DNA from: Coraliomargarita sp.
GTDB lineage: Bacteria > Verrucomicrobiota > Verrucomicrobiia > Opitutales > UBA953
DNA length: 64,000 bases
Reading direction: 5' to 3'
Assembly (NCBI GenBank): GCA_024638885.1
Contig: JAHEJL010000003.1
Coordinates: forward strand, 1-64,000
In this document: one piece after another, positions 10,944 to 20,736 of the stretch
Numbering within the stretch: position 1 is the stretch's first letter
How the letters are laid out: each line of letters begins with the position of its first letter
Notes under the pieces: generated by a model
Told to the model about the DNA's origin: nothing
The model's database searches: none
The model's input: the letters and a program-made list of their open reading frames with translations, nothing else
Translations under genes and position numbers: made by a program

Positions 10944-11633
10944 ATGAACGACCGTAACCGTCATCCTGATAACAACCGCTCCCGCCGGGGTCCCTCCGGC
11001 GCGGGTTCCGAAGGCCCGTCCGACGGACGCCTCGTGGAGGTTCACTCGCAGCTCTCGCGCGACAAGGACGAGCCGGCCGAAGGCTTCTCCCTGACGCCGA
11101 TCTTCATCGTCTTCCTGTTCTGCGGCTTCGGCTTCTGGGCCGGCCTCTACCTCACCCGCAACTCGGGCGACTTCTCTCCCGCCGCGTTCGACCTCAACGC
11201 CCCCAAGGCCGCCGTCGCCGGCGGTCCGGTGGCTTTCGAGCCCGATGCCGCCAAGGGCGAGAAGCTCTTCCTCGCGAACTGCGCCGCCTGTCACCAGGCC
11301 ACCGGTCTCGGCGTCCCCGGCGCTTTCCCGCCGCTCGCCAAGTCCGCTTGGGTCGCCGGTTCCGAAGAACGCATCATCAAGGCCATCCTCGCCGGTCTCG
11401 CCGGCGAGATCGAGGTCAACGGCGCGAAGTATAACGGCAACATGCCGAACATCGGCGCCGGCCTCAAGGATGCCCAGGTCGCCCATATCGCCACCTATGT
11501 CCGTCAGGCCTGGGGCAACACCGCCGAGCCCGTCATGGACACCAAGGTCGCCGAAGTCCGCAAGGCCATCGGCAACCGCGGCCAGTACAACCCGGCCGAC
11601 CTCCTGAAGGAGCACCCGCTCGAAGCCAAGTAA
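10944..11633 (+). CDS. membrane-anchored monohaem cytochrome c (second of a paralogous pair)
   Basis: A 229-residue protein. A polar, Arg/Gly-rich cytoplasmic N-terminus (residues 1-48) precedes one membrane helix (about 50-70), a linker and a cytochrome c domain with CAACHQ and a GNMPNIG loop that may supply the axial Met. It is a paralogue of the 8174-8932 product in the haem domain but has a different anchor region. It occupies the place a CcoP would have but has one haem, not two. It is the last gene of the act-cco operon, 26 nt before a strong terminator. Confidence 0.85.
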   Translation: MNDRNRHPDNNRSRRGPSGAGSEGPSDGRLVEVHSQLSRDKDEPAEGFSLTPIFIVFLFCGFGFWAGLYLTRNSGDFSPAAFDLNAPKAAVAGGPVAFEPDAAKGEKLFLANCAACHQATGLGVPGAFPPLAKSAWVAGSEERIIKAILAGLAGEIEVNGAKYNGNMPNIGAGLKDAQVAHIATYVRQAWGNTAEPVMDTKVAEVRKAIGNRGQYNPADLLKEHPLEAK

Positions 11634-11654
11634 GGCTTCGCGGCAGGCGGCAAC

Positions 11655-11687
11655 AAAAAGGCCCGGGAGCGATCCCGGGCCTTTCTT
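11655..11687. terminator. bidirectional factor-independent terminator between the respiratory operon and trxA
   Basis: A 9-bp GC-rich stem, GGCCCGGGA with TCCCGGGCC, at 11660-11681 closes a GCGA loop. It is flanked by AAAAA on the left and TTTCTT on the right, so each strand has a T-rich tail. It can end both the rightward operon (stop at 11633) and the leftward trxA gene (stop at 11709). Confidence 0.9.
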
Positions 11688-11708
11688 ATGGGGCTTTCGC
11701 CCGTCGCC

Positions 11709-12038
11709 TTAGGCGTGCTTCTTGATGAAGGCGGCGATGTCGCCCTTCGGGCGGGCACCGACCATCTTGTCCACCACGACGCCGTTCTTGAAGAGGAACA
11801 GGGCGGGGATGGAGTTCACGCCGAGCTGCTGGGCGAGGGCCTGGTTGGTGTCGACGTCGACCTTGGTGATCTGGACGGTACCGTTCATCTCGACGGCGAG
11901 CTGGTCGAGCACCGGGCCGATCTGCTTGCACGGGCCGCACCAGGTGGCCCAGAAGTCCACGAGGACGGGGACGGTCGACGCCTTGATGGTGGCGTCGAAG
12001 TTGCTGTTATCGAGATTGAGGATGAGTTCGGAGGCCAT
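11709..12038 (-). CDS. trxA: thioredoxin
   Basis: A 109-residue protein with the canonical WCGPCK active site (Cys34 and Cys37), the DFWA strand before it and the cis-Pro region NSIPALFLF near residue 75. Length and motifs are those of TrxA, the general cytoplasmic disulfide reductase. No signal peptide is seen. It lies 9 nt downstream of a small Pro-rich membrane protein gene on the same strand, and shares its terminator with the converging respiratory operon. Confidence 0.95.
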   Translation of the reverse strand: MASELILNLDNSNFDATIKASTVPVLVDFWATWCGPCKQIGPVLDQLAVEMNGTVQITKVDVDTNQALAQQLGVNSIPALFLFKNGVVVDKMVGARPKGDIAAFIKKHA

Positions 12039-12047
12039 GAAAGGGAC

Positions 12048-12395
12048 TTAACCTTTGGATTTGACGAAGAGTTCGAGCGCGAGGAGCACCACGCCGACCA
12101 ACGAAGCCACGAGGGCGAGGACGTCAAACGCCGCGGAGACATTGCCGACGGTGCGGTTGGCGGTCGGAGCGACGGCCGGACGCGGAGCGGCGGCAGGAGC
12201 AGCGGGCGCGGCGGCCGGGGCGGCGGGAATGGCGGGAGGCGGAGGAATCGGCGCGCCGGCGTCGGCGGTGGGCGCGGGCGGAGGCGGCGGCACGAGGCCG
12301 GCCGGCTTGGTGAGCTTCAGCTTCGGAGCCTGCGCGGCGGAGTTGTCACCATCGGCAGGAGGAGGGGGCGGGGGAGGGGGCAGCTCGTTGCTCAT
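12048..12395 (-). CDS. Pro/Ala-rich small membrane protein, unknown function
   Basis: A 115-residue protein not recognised as a named family. It starts with a run of eight prolines (residues 6-13), continues with Pro/Ala-rich low-complexity sequence to about residue 78, and ends in one hydrophobic helix (about 87-110) with a short Lys-containing tail. This layout predicts a tail-anchored protein with an extended arm. It is 9 nt upstream of trxA and probably co-transcribed with it. Low complexity makes homology inference unsafe. Confidence 0.6.
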   Translation of the reverse strand: MSNELPPPPPPPPADGDNSAAQAPKLKLTKPAGLVPPPPPAPTADAGAPIPPPPAIPAAPAAAPAAPAAAPRPAVAPTANRTVGNVSAAFDVLALVASLVGVVLLALELFVKSKG

Positions 12396-12461
12396 CTTGG
12401 GGGAGAAGGAATCAAATCCTGCGAAAGAGGTGAGTCAACCCGTCTGTGGCTCCTTTTTGGG

Positions 12462-12707
12462 TCAGGCCCCGCGGTCGTGCTTACGCAGGAGCTCGGCGAG
12501 TTCCTCCGGATGGGCGTCGGCGATGGTCCGGCCTTTGCGGCTCAGGTCTTCGGTCGTCTTGATCACGGTCTCCGTCATGCGCTCGTGGGTCTCTTCGGAG
12601 CCGCCGACGAGGTTGAAGCCTTCGCCGCGGGTGATGCGCTTGTGCTGGTCCTGGGCGTCGAGGCCGAGGCCGAGGAGGCGGTTGGAGGGACGCTTTGCGC
12701 GAGCCAT
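12462..12707 (-). CDS. small conserved-looking protein, unknown function
   Basis: An 81-residue charged soluble protein, mostly helical by composition, without signal peptide or membrane segment. I do not recognise its family. It starts with a basic stretch (MARAKRPSNR) and ends with an acidic/basic helix (HPEELAELLRKHDRG). It is a free-standing ORF between the Pro-rich gene and scpA on the same strand, 43 nt from scpA. Its codon use resembles that of its neighbours, which supports it as a real gene. Confidence 0.55.
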   Translation of the reverse strand: MARAKRPSNRLLGLGLDAQDQHKRITRGEGFNLVGGSEETHERMTETVIKTTEDLSRKGRTIADAHPEELAELLRKHDRGA

Positions 12708-12750
12708 GGACCTACTCTGGACGGACGGCCGCTGATTTCAAGCCCGCGGC

Positions 12751-13611
12751 TTACTCCGTCGGGGCCGTCGGCTCGTCGAACTCCGACTTTCCTTCCAGCG
12801 CTTCGCCCGCGTTCGGCGCGGCGTTGGGCTCGGCTTTCGAGCAGTTGATCTCGGCGAAGGAGGCGTCCTGCTCCAATTTGAGCTTACCCAGGCGGGCGAG
12901 CTCGAGGCAGGCGAGGAACGTCGCGACGAGGTAGCCCACGGTCGGGCGTTCGGGCAGCAGGCTGGTGAAGACGAACGTGCTCTCCGATTCGAGGCGGGCG
13001 AGGATCGTCTCCATGCGGTCGGAGACCGTGACGGTCTCGGTCGTGATGTTGCCGGGCTGGATGCGCTCGGCGAGGCGACGGAGGACGAGGTTGAAGGTGT
13101 TCCAGAGCTCGATGCGGTCGGCCGGGGCGACGGGGCGCACGACGGCGTCTTCGCCCTGCGGCTGGACGACGTAGCGGCTGAGCAGGCCTTGGCGGTCGTC
13201 GACGAGGCCGCGGATGATCGCGGCGGTCTCCTTGACGCGCTTGTACTGGATGAGCTGCTGCACGAGGGCCCAGCGCGGGTCCTGGCCTTCGTCGCTGGCG
13301 GCCACTTCTTCCTCGGGGCGGCTTTCGACGGGGAGCAGCATGCGGCTCTTGATGTACATCAGGGTCGCGGCCATCACGAAGAAGTCGCCGGCGAGCTCGA
13401 GGTTGTCCTTCTCCTGCGTGCGCAGGATCTCGAGGTATTGCTGGGTGACCTTCTCGATCGGGATGTCGTAGATATCGATCTCGTTCTTGCGGATCAGGAA
13501 CAGGAGCAGGTCCAGCGGGCCTTCGAACACGTCGAGGCGGATGGGCAGGTCGGCCGGCGGCAAGATGCCGTCCTCGGGGACCGCGGGAGAGGCTGGAGGG
13601 GTGTCCGTCAC
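12751..13611 (-). CDS. scpA: segregation and condensation protein A
   Basis: A 286-residue ScpA-type kleisin. The N-terminal motif FEGPLDLLLFLIRKNEIDIYD (residues 29-49) is diagnostic and binds the SMC neck; YLVMAATLMYIKS-like helices follow, and a winged-helix C-terminal domain ends near residue 255. The acidic C-terminal tail is variable. ScpA bridges SMC heads in the condensin complex for chromosome segregation; scpB and smc are not in this window. The start is a GTG 2 nt after the lptD stop, so the two genes are tightly linked. Confidence 0.93.
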   Translation of the reverse strand: MTDTPPASPAVPEDGILPPADLPIRLDVFEGPLDLLLFLIRKNEIDIYDIPIEKVTQQYLEILRTQEKDNLELAGDFFVMAATLMYIKSRMLLPVESRPEEEVAASDEGQDPRWALVQQLIQYKRVKETAAIIRGLVDDRQGLLSRYVVQPQGEDAVVRPVAPADRIELWNTFNLVLRRLAERIQPGNITTETVTVSDRMETILARLESESTFVFTSLLPERPTVGYLVATFLACLELARLGKLKLEQDASFAEINCSKAEPNAAPNAGEALEGKSEFDEPTAPTE

Positions 13612-13613
13612 GC

Positions 13614-15782
13614 TCAGAACTTGAATAATCTGGCCCGCAGTTGGAAGCCCAATGAGTTCTTGCCGCTATTCAGGGGGTCGAGGCGCTGCATGACGCCGTA
13701 TTCAAGCTCCCAGGAGTTGGCGATCCGCTGGACCAGGCCGATGCTTTCGTAGGTCGTCTGGCCGGCCAAGGCGTCGTAGTTCAGGACGGCGACGAGGGAG
13801 TAGACTGAATTGAGGGTCACGCGGCCTTCCCAGATGAGCTGGCGGGCCACGGTGATGTCGCGGAGTTCGACCCAGCTGAAGGACGTCCGCCAGAAGTCGC
13901 CGGAATTGAAGGCGAGGCTCTGGATGGACTCCAGGGGGGCGCCGCCGCCGTTGGGCAGGCGGAGTCCGGAACTGAGGGTCACCCAAGGCGCCGGCGTCAG
14001 GCTGACCGCGCACTGGAGGTCGCTGCGGCCGGTCTCGGCGTCGGTGGGGCCTTGGCGCCAGTCGGCGAAAAGGTCCGCGCGGAGGAGTTCGCGGGTGCCG
14101 GCCTTGGCGTCACGCGTCTCGACGGTGTTGCGGACGCCGAAGCGGACGACCTGACGGTCGGTGGTGGCGGCGGGGTCGAGGCGGTCGGCCAGGTCGACTT
14201 CTTCGAGCGCCGAGGTGGAGATCGCGCGCTGGGTCATCGGCACGGTGCCGATCTCGTGGTCGGCGCCGGGCATGACGCGATACTGCAGGACCGGACGGAC
14301 GCTGTGCCGGAGTCCGTCGATGCCCCAGTTGTTGGAGACGAGGTCCCACGAGCCGGTCGCGAGGCCTTCGAGGTCGAAGCCGGTCTGCGCGATGATCTTG
14401 GCGACGGTGCCGTTGCCGTTGATGCCCTGCGACCAGCCGGTGGCGCGGACGCCGGCCACGGGCTTGAAGGTGAGCCAGTCCGTGAGCGCGAAGGTGCGGT
14501 TGACGCCGTAGTAGGCGTCGAGGCGCGCGGTGGACCAGGCGCCGCCGGCGAGCGTCGCGGTCTGGAAATTCGCGAGGGGCAGGTCGGCCGAAGGACGCTC
14601 GGAGAAGTAGCCCAGGCTGACGAAGCTACGGCGGTTCCATTCGCTGTCGTCGATGGATTGCTGCGGCAGATCGAAGCGGATTTCCGGCAGCTTCTGGACG
14701 ATGTCCTGGTAGTCGTCGGCCTTGGCGGTGAGCGCGGCGGAGAGATAGCCGCCGGCGTAAGGCGCGGAGAGCTCGAAGTTGGCCTGCGGGTTGCCGCTTT
14801 CGCGGATCAGGTTCGGGCGGAAGTCGCGCATGAACCCGGGGTCGGACTGGCCGAAGATGTTGCCCGCGAATTCGACGCCGTCCGCGGAGCGTCCGTTGAC
14901 TTCGCCGAGGAGGAACGTGCGCTGGCGGTCCGGGGTGCGGCCGTAGGCGTCGGCCAGCAGGTCGCCGCGGTCGCTGATGTAGCCGCTCTCCAGCTTGCCC
15001 TTCCAGACGAGGCCGCCTTCCGGATGGCGGGTGTTGTCGAAGCGGAAGGCCGGGCCGACGAGCAGGCCGGACTTGCCGTAGATGTCGAGCAGGCCGCCGA
15101 CCCAGAGCGACTCGTCCTGGCGCATGAGGAACGTCGAACGCAGGTAGCGTCCCTGGCGTTCTTCGCTGCCGGTGTTCAGGTACAGGTCGTAAGGGATGTC
15201 GCGGTAGCCGTCCTGCGCGTAGTAGGGCAGGTTGAAGAAGGGCAGGCCGGCGACGTGGGGCGTCACGCTGCGGAGCGTGAGGCGGTCGGTGGCCTCGACG
15301 TAGGAAGCCTCGTCGATCCGGAGGTGCATGCTGAGCCGTTCGGGCTCGCTGTTCCACATGCGGAGTCCGCGCATGGTCTTGTCGCCCTTGACGATCTTCA
15401 GGGTCTCGGCGGTGAAGTACATCGGCGCGCGGCCGAAGCGGACGTTGGTGGCCACGATGGTGTCGTGGCGCGGGTCGGCTTCGATTCGGTCGCCGATGAT
15501 GCGCAGGTTCTTGGCCGCGTACACGACGTTGCCTTCGGCGACGATGATGCCGGTGCGGTAGTCGAAACGGATCTTGTGGGCGTCGATCGTGGCGTCCTTG
15601 GTCTCGAGGTGGCCGTTGGTGGCGACGACGACCTTGCCGCCTTCTTCCGGGGCGAACGAGTCGGCGCTGATGTTGGGCTGCTCCGCCCCGGTCTTGACGC
15701 CGGCTTTGACGGGTTCGGCCGCCATGGCCGCGACGGTCAGGGAGAGGCTTGCGGCAAGGATCCAGAAACGACGGCCAGGCAT
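13614..15782 (-). CDS. lptD: LPS-assembly protein LptD (OstA) homologue
   Basis: A 722-residue outer-membrane protein. It has a signal peptide (residues 1-21) and then an OstA/LptA-like beta-jellyroll region (about 40-160, with repeated VVATNG..., IDAHKIRFDY and GDRIEADPR strands). A long C-terminal region rich in alternating hydrophobic strands ends in Phe, as in outer-membrane barrels. LptD inserts lipopolysaccharide into the outer leaflet. The protein is shorter and more divergent than proteobacterial LptD. It is translationally adjacent to scpA. Confidence 0.85.
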   Translation of the reverse strand: MPGRRFWILAASLSLTVAAMAAEPVKAGVKTGAEQPNISADSFAPEEGGKVVVATNGHLETKDATIDAHKIRFDYRTGIIVAEGNVVYAAKNLRIIGDRIEADPRHDTIVATNVRFGRAPMYFTAETLKIVKGDKTMRGLRMWNSEPERLSMHLRIDEASYVEATDRLTLRSVTPHVAGLPFFNLPYYAQDGYRDIPYDLYLNTGSEERQGRYLRSTFLMRQDESLWVGGLLDIYGKSGLLVGPAFRFDNTRHPEGGLVWKGKLESGYISDRGDLLADAYGRTPDRQRTFLLGEVNGRSADGVEFAGNIFGQSDPGFMRDFRPNLIRESGNPQANFELSAPYAGGYLSAALTAKADDYQDIVQKLPEIRFDLPQQSIDDSEWNRRSFVSLGYFSERPSADLPLANFQTATLAGGAWSTARLDAYYGVNRTFALTDWLTFKPVAGVRATGWSQGINGNGTVAKIIAQTGFDLEGLATGSWDLVSNNWGIDGLRHSVRPVLQYRVMPGADHEIGTVPMTQRAISTSALEEVDLADRLDPAATTDRQVVRFGVRNTVETRDAKAGTRELLRADLFADWRQGPTDAETGRSDLQCAVSLTPAPWVTLSSGLRLPNGGGAPLESIQSLAFNSGDFWRTSFSWVELRDITVARQLIWEGRVTLNSVYSLVAVLNYDALAGQTTYESIGLVQRIANSWELEYGVMQRLDPLNSGKNSLGFQLRARLFKF

Positions 15783-15872
15783 CCGGTGAGCGTTGTCGCT
15801 CCGGGGTTTCCCTCAAGTATTTTCGGGCAATGAGCGCTTGCCGACCTGCCGCCCGGCGGAGAGCCTTCGGGG

Positions 15873-18074
<2,202 letters not shown>

Positions 18075-18076
18075 GC

Positions 18077-18382
18077 ATGTCCCGTTCCGAACTCTTCCGT
18101 CGTCATGTCGCGGCCGACCCCGCGAACCCGCTGTTCCGTTTCTCGCTTGGCCAAGCGCTCTGGACCGAAGGCGACGCCGCCGGCGCGATCGAGCACCTGC
18201 GCCTCGCCGCGGATTCCAAGGCGGACTGGATGATGCCGCGGATCCTCCTCGGCAAGAGCCTGCTGGCCGTCGGCGACAGACCCGCCGCCAAGGCGGTCTT
18301 CGCGGACGCGCTCGCGCTCGCCGTGGCGCAAGGCCACGAAGAGCCCGAGGAAGAACTGCGCGCGGTCCTCGCGACGCTCTGA
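18077..18382 (+). CDS. small TPR-type protein
   Basis: A 101-residue protein with two to three tetratricopeptide-like helix pairs (LGQALWTEGDAAGAIEHLRLA and LGKSLLAVGDRPAAKAVFADAL). The ATG chosen lies 2 nt after the glgB stop and begins MSRSELFRR; a longer reading that overlaps glgB lacks sensible coding character upstream. Probably a small adaptor or scaffold; its partner is unknown. Translational coupling to glgB is likely. It converges on the sulfatase gene with a 4-nt gap. Confidence 0.75.
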   Translation: MSRSELFRRHVAADPANPLFRFSLGQALWTEGDAAGAIEHLRLAADSKADWMMPRILLGKSLLAVGDRPAAKAVFADALALAVAQGHEEPEEELRAVLATL

Positions 18383-18386
18383 GCGC

Positions 18387-20231
18387 TCAGTCGACGCGCT
18401 CGAGGATCACGCGGCGCAGGTCCATGACCGCGGACTTGGCCTTCTTGACCGGCCGGACGGTGAGCGTGTTCTCGCCGGCGACGAGCGTCAGCTTGCCGAC
18501 CTCGCGGGGCACGAAGCGCTGGAAGTGGCCGGTCTCTTCGACGGTGAATTCGCATGAGCCCTGCTTGGTGTCGAGGGCGACGAGGGAGCCGCCGTTGCCC
18601 TTGCCGCACCCCTGCAGGACGGTCACGCGATAGGTGCCGGCCTTCGGCGCCTGGAACGTCCAGGTCGCGGTGTCGTCGGCGTTCACCCAGAAGCCAAGGG
18701 TGTCTTTCTGCGGCAGGTCCTCGTATTTCATCTTCGTCGCCTTCACCTTGGCGTCGCGGGCTTCGAGGAAGATCAGGGCGTTGCCGCCTGCGGTCGTGGC
18801 GTCGTTCATCGCCTTGCGCCAATCGGCGAGCAGGGGGCGCATGGCTTCGGACGTGGGCAAGGCCTTCAGCTTGGAGACGTCGGTCTGCACGAAGCACGCC
18901 TCCCAGAGGGCGCGGTTGAAGTCCGGATTCGCCTTGGTCGGCTCGGCGCCGACGCCGCGGCGCCAGGCTTCGAGCTTGCCGCGCAGCGCGGCCACGCGGG
19001 CCGGTTCGGCGGCGGCGAGGTCGGTGGTCTCGCTCGGGTCCTTGGCCAGATCATAGAGTTCCAGGCTGCCATCCTCGTACTGCTCGATGAGTTTCCAGTC
19101 GCCTTCTCGGACCACGCCGGCGGGCTTGCCGCCTTGGTTCATGTAATGCGGCTGATGCCAGAACAGCGCGCGCGGCTTGGCGTTCGCCGGCGGCTTGCTG
19201 TCGAAGAGCAGCGGGGAGATGTCCTGGAAATCCAGCGGGGAGGGGGCGGGCACCTTGGCCAAGGCGCAGAGCGTGGGGCAGAGGTCGCCCAGCACGACCG
19301 GCTCGGCGATCTCGCGCGCGGCGAGGCGGCCGGGGTAGCGGATGATGAGCGGCGTCCGGAGGCCGCCTTCGTAGACGAAGCCTTTGCCGGCGCGGGAAGG
19401 CGCATTGTAGGTCGGCGGGGTTTCCTTGAGCTCCGAGATGTGCACGCCGCCGTTGTCGGAGGCGAAGATCACGACGGTGTTCTTCGCGAGGCCCTGGTCG
19501 TCGAGCGCCTTGAGGACGCGGCCGCAGGCGGCGTCGAGCGATTCGATCAGCGCGGCGTAGGTGGGATGGAAGGACTGCGCGTTGGCTTCGAGGCCCTTGG
19601 CCGGCGCGGCCAGCGGGATGTGGGGGTTGTCGAAGGCGAGGTACAGGAAGAAGGGCTTGGCCTTGTTCCGTTCGATGAACTTCACGGCATAGTCGGCGTG
19701 GCCGAGCTCGCCTTTGCCGCCCTGCGGGGACTCCGCGCCGGGGTTGGGCTTGCCCGGGAAATACTCGTCGAAGCCGTGATGCGTCGGCTGATGGCCTTTG
19801 CCGCCGAGGTGCCACTTGCCGATCGCCGCCGACACGTAGCCCTTCGGCTTGAGCAGCTGCGCGAGCGTCGGGACGCCGGCCGGCAGGTTGACGTTGATCG
19901 GCGCGGCGAGCAGGCGGTGCGAGGCCCGGTCGGTCCGTCCGGTGAGGAAGGTCGTGATCTTGAGGCGGGCCGGGCTCTGGCCGGTGAGGAGGCCGGCGCG
20001 CGAGGGCGAGCAGACCGAAGCCGCGGCGTAAGCTTGGGTGAAGCGGGCGCCTTCGGCGGCGAGCTTGTCCAGGTTGGGCGTGCGCTGGTCCTTGCGGCCG
20101 AAGCACCCGAGGTCGTTGATGCCGAGGTCGTCGGCGAAGAGGATGACGAAGTTAGGCGGGGTCTCCTGCGCGGCGGCGGAGACGAGCGAAAGCAAGGCGC
20201 CGAGGAACAGGCCGAGGAAGGAACGGGGCAT
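18387..20231 (-). CDS. exported type I sulfatase with C-terminal beta-rich extension
   Basis: A 614-residue protein of the alkaline-phosphatase/sulfatase superfamily. A signal peptide (residues 1-21) precedes the metal-binding start NFVILFADDLGINDLGC. The formylglycine motif CSPSRAGLLTGQ lies near residues 74-85, followed by GKWHLGG and the late FASDNGG metal site. The sulfatase fold ends near residue 450. The last 150 or so residues form an extra module with the look of a carbohydrate-binding beta-sandwich. It probably desulfates a polysaccharide such as a sulfated glycan; the substrate cannot be told. It needs a formylglycine-generating or anaerobic maturase encoded elsewhere. Confidence 0.9.
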   Translation of the reverse strand: MPRSFLGLFLGALLSLVSAAAQETPPNFVILFADDLGINDLGCFGRKDQRTPNLDKLAAEGARFTQAYAAASVCSPSRAGLLTGQSPARLKITTFLTGRTDRASHRLLAAPINVNLPAGVPTLAQLLKPKGYVSAAIGKWHLGGKGHQPTHHGFDEYFPGKPNPGAESPQGGKGELGHADYAVKFIERNKAKPFFLYLAFDNPHIPLAAPAKGLEANAQSFHPTYAALIESLDAACGRVLKALDDQGLAKNTVVIFASDNGGVHISELKETPPTYNAPSRAGKGFVYEGGLRTPLIIRYPGRLAAREIAEPVVLGDLCPTLCALAKVPAPSPLDFQDISPLLFDSKPPANAKPRALFWHQPHYMNQGGKPAGVVREGDWKLIEQYEDGSLELYDLAKDPSETTDLAAAEPARVAALRGKLEAWRRGVGAEPTKANPDFNRALWEACFVQTDVSKLKALPTSEAMRPLLADWRKAMNDATTAGGNALIFLEARDAKVKATKMKYEDLPQKDTLGFWVNADDTATWTFQAPKAGTYRVTVLQGCGKGNGGSLVALDTKQGSCEFTVEETGHFQRFVPREVGKLTLVAGENTLTVRPVKKAKSAVMDLRRVILERVD

Positions 20232-20290
20232 GCCTTGGGTTTAACGTCCGGCCGGGTTGTGCAAAGGGTAAAACCCGCTTCGGTGTCCGC

Positions 20291-20704
20291 ATGGACCTCC
20301 GTTTGCTCCAATCCGGCGTGGTTTGCGTCGACGTCGCCATGGCCGCGGTGTCCTGGCTCATCCTGCTTTGCACGTATCCGGATTTCGCCCGCTGGCGGGC
20401 GGAAGGCTTCGCCGCCCATCATGAGGCCTATACGCGTCGGGTCGGCTGGGTCGTGGGCCCTTTGCTGCTGGCTCAGCTCGCCGGGCATGTCGGTCTGGCT
20501 TTCGTCGCCGGGAGCTACGTCGGGCTGCTGCTGGTACTCGTCTGCTGGGCGCTGACGGCAGGGTGGTCGGTACCGTGTCATCGGCGCCTGCAGCAGGAAG
20601 GTCCGGCTTCGCCGGCGCTCGCCGACCTGATCCGTTCGCATTTCTGGCGGACGATCCTTTGGTCGGTCGTCGCGGTCCTTTCGTTCGTGCGGGCGGCGGG
20701 TTGA
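20291..20704 (+). CDS. small four-helix membrane protein, unknown function
   Basis: A 137-residue hydrophobic protein with about four membrane helices (near residues 8-28, 53-72, 73-92 and 118-134). I do not recognise its family. It is divergent from the sulfatase gene and lies 32 nt upstream of the Nramp transporter gene on the same strand. A perfect 7-bp palindrome separates it from that gene, so joint transcription is uncertain. Confidence 0.6.
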   Translation: MDLRLLQSGVVCVDVAMAAVSWLILLCTYPDFARWRAEGFAAHHEAYTRRVGWVVGPLLLAQLAGHVGLAFVAGSYVGLLLVLVCWALTAGWSVPCHRRLQQEGPASPALADLIRSHFWRTILWSVVAVLSFVRAAG

Positions 20705-20719
20705 CAGGGTAGCCCTGTC
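20701..20719 (+). promoter_or_regulatory. palindrome overlapping a TTGACA hexamer in front of mntH
   Basis: GACAGGG (20703-20709) and CCCTGTC (20713-20719) form a perfect 7-bp inverted repeat around TAG. The left arm overlaps a perfect -35 hexamer TTGACA at 20701-20706, but no good -10 element follows at 16-18 nt. It could be a metal-regulator operator or a short RNA hairpin before mntH (start 20737). Confidence 0.35.
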
Positions 20720-20736
20720 GGTGATGCTCAAGGCTG

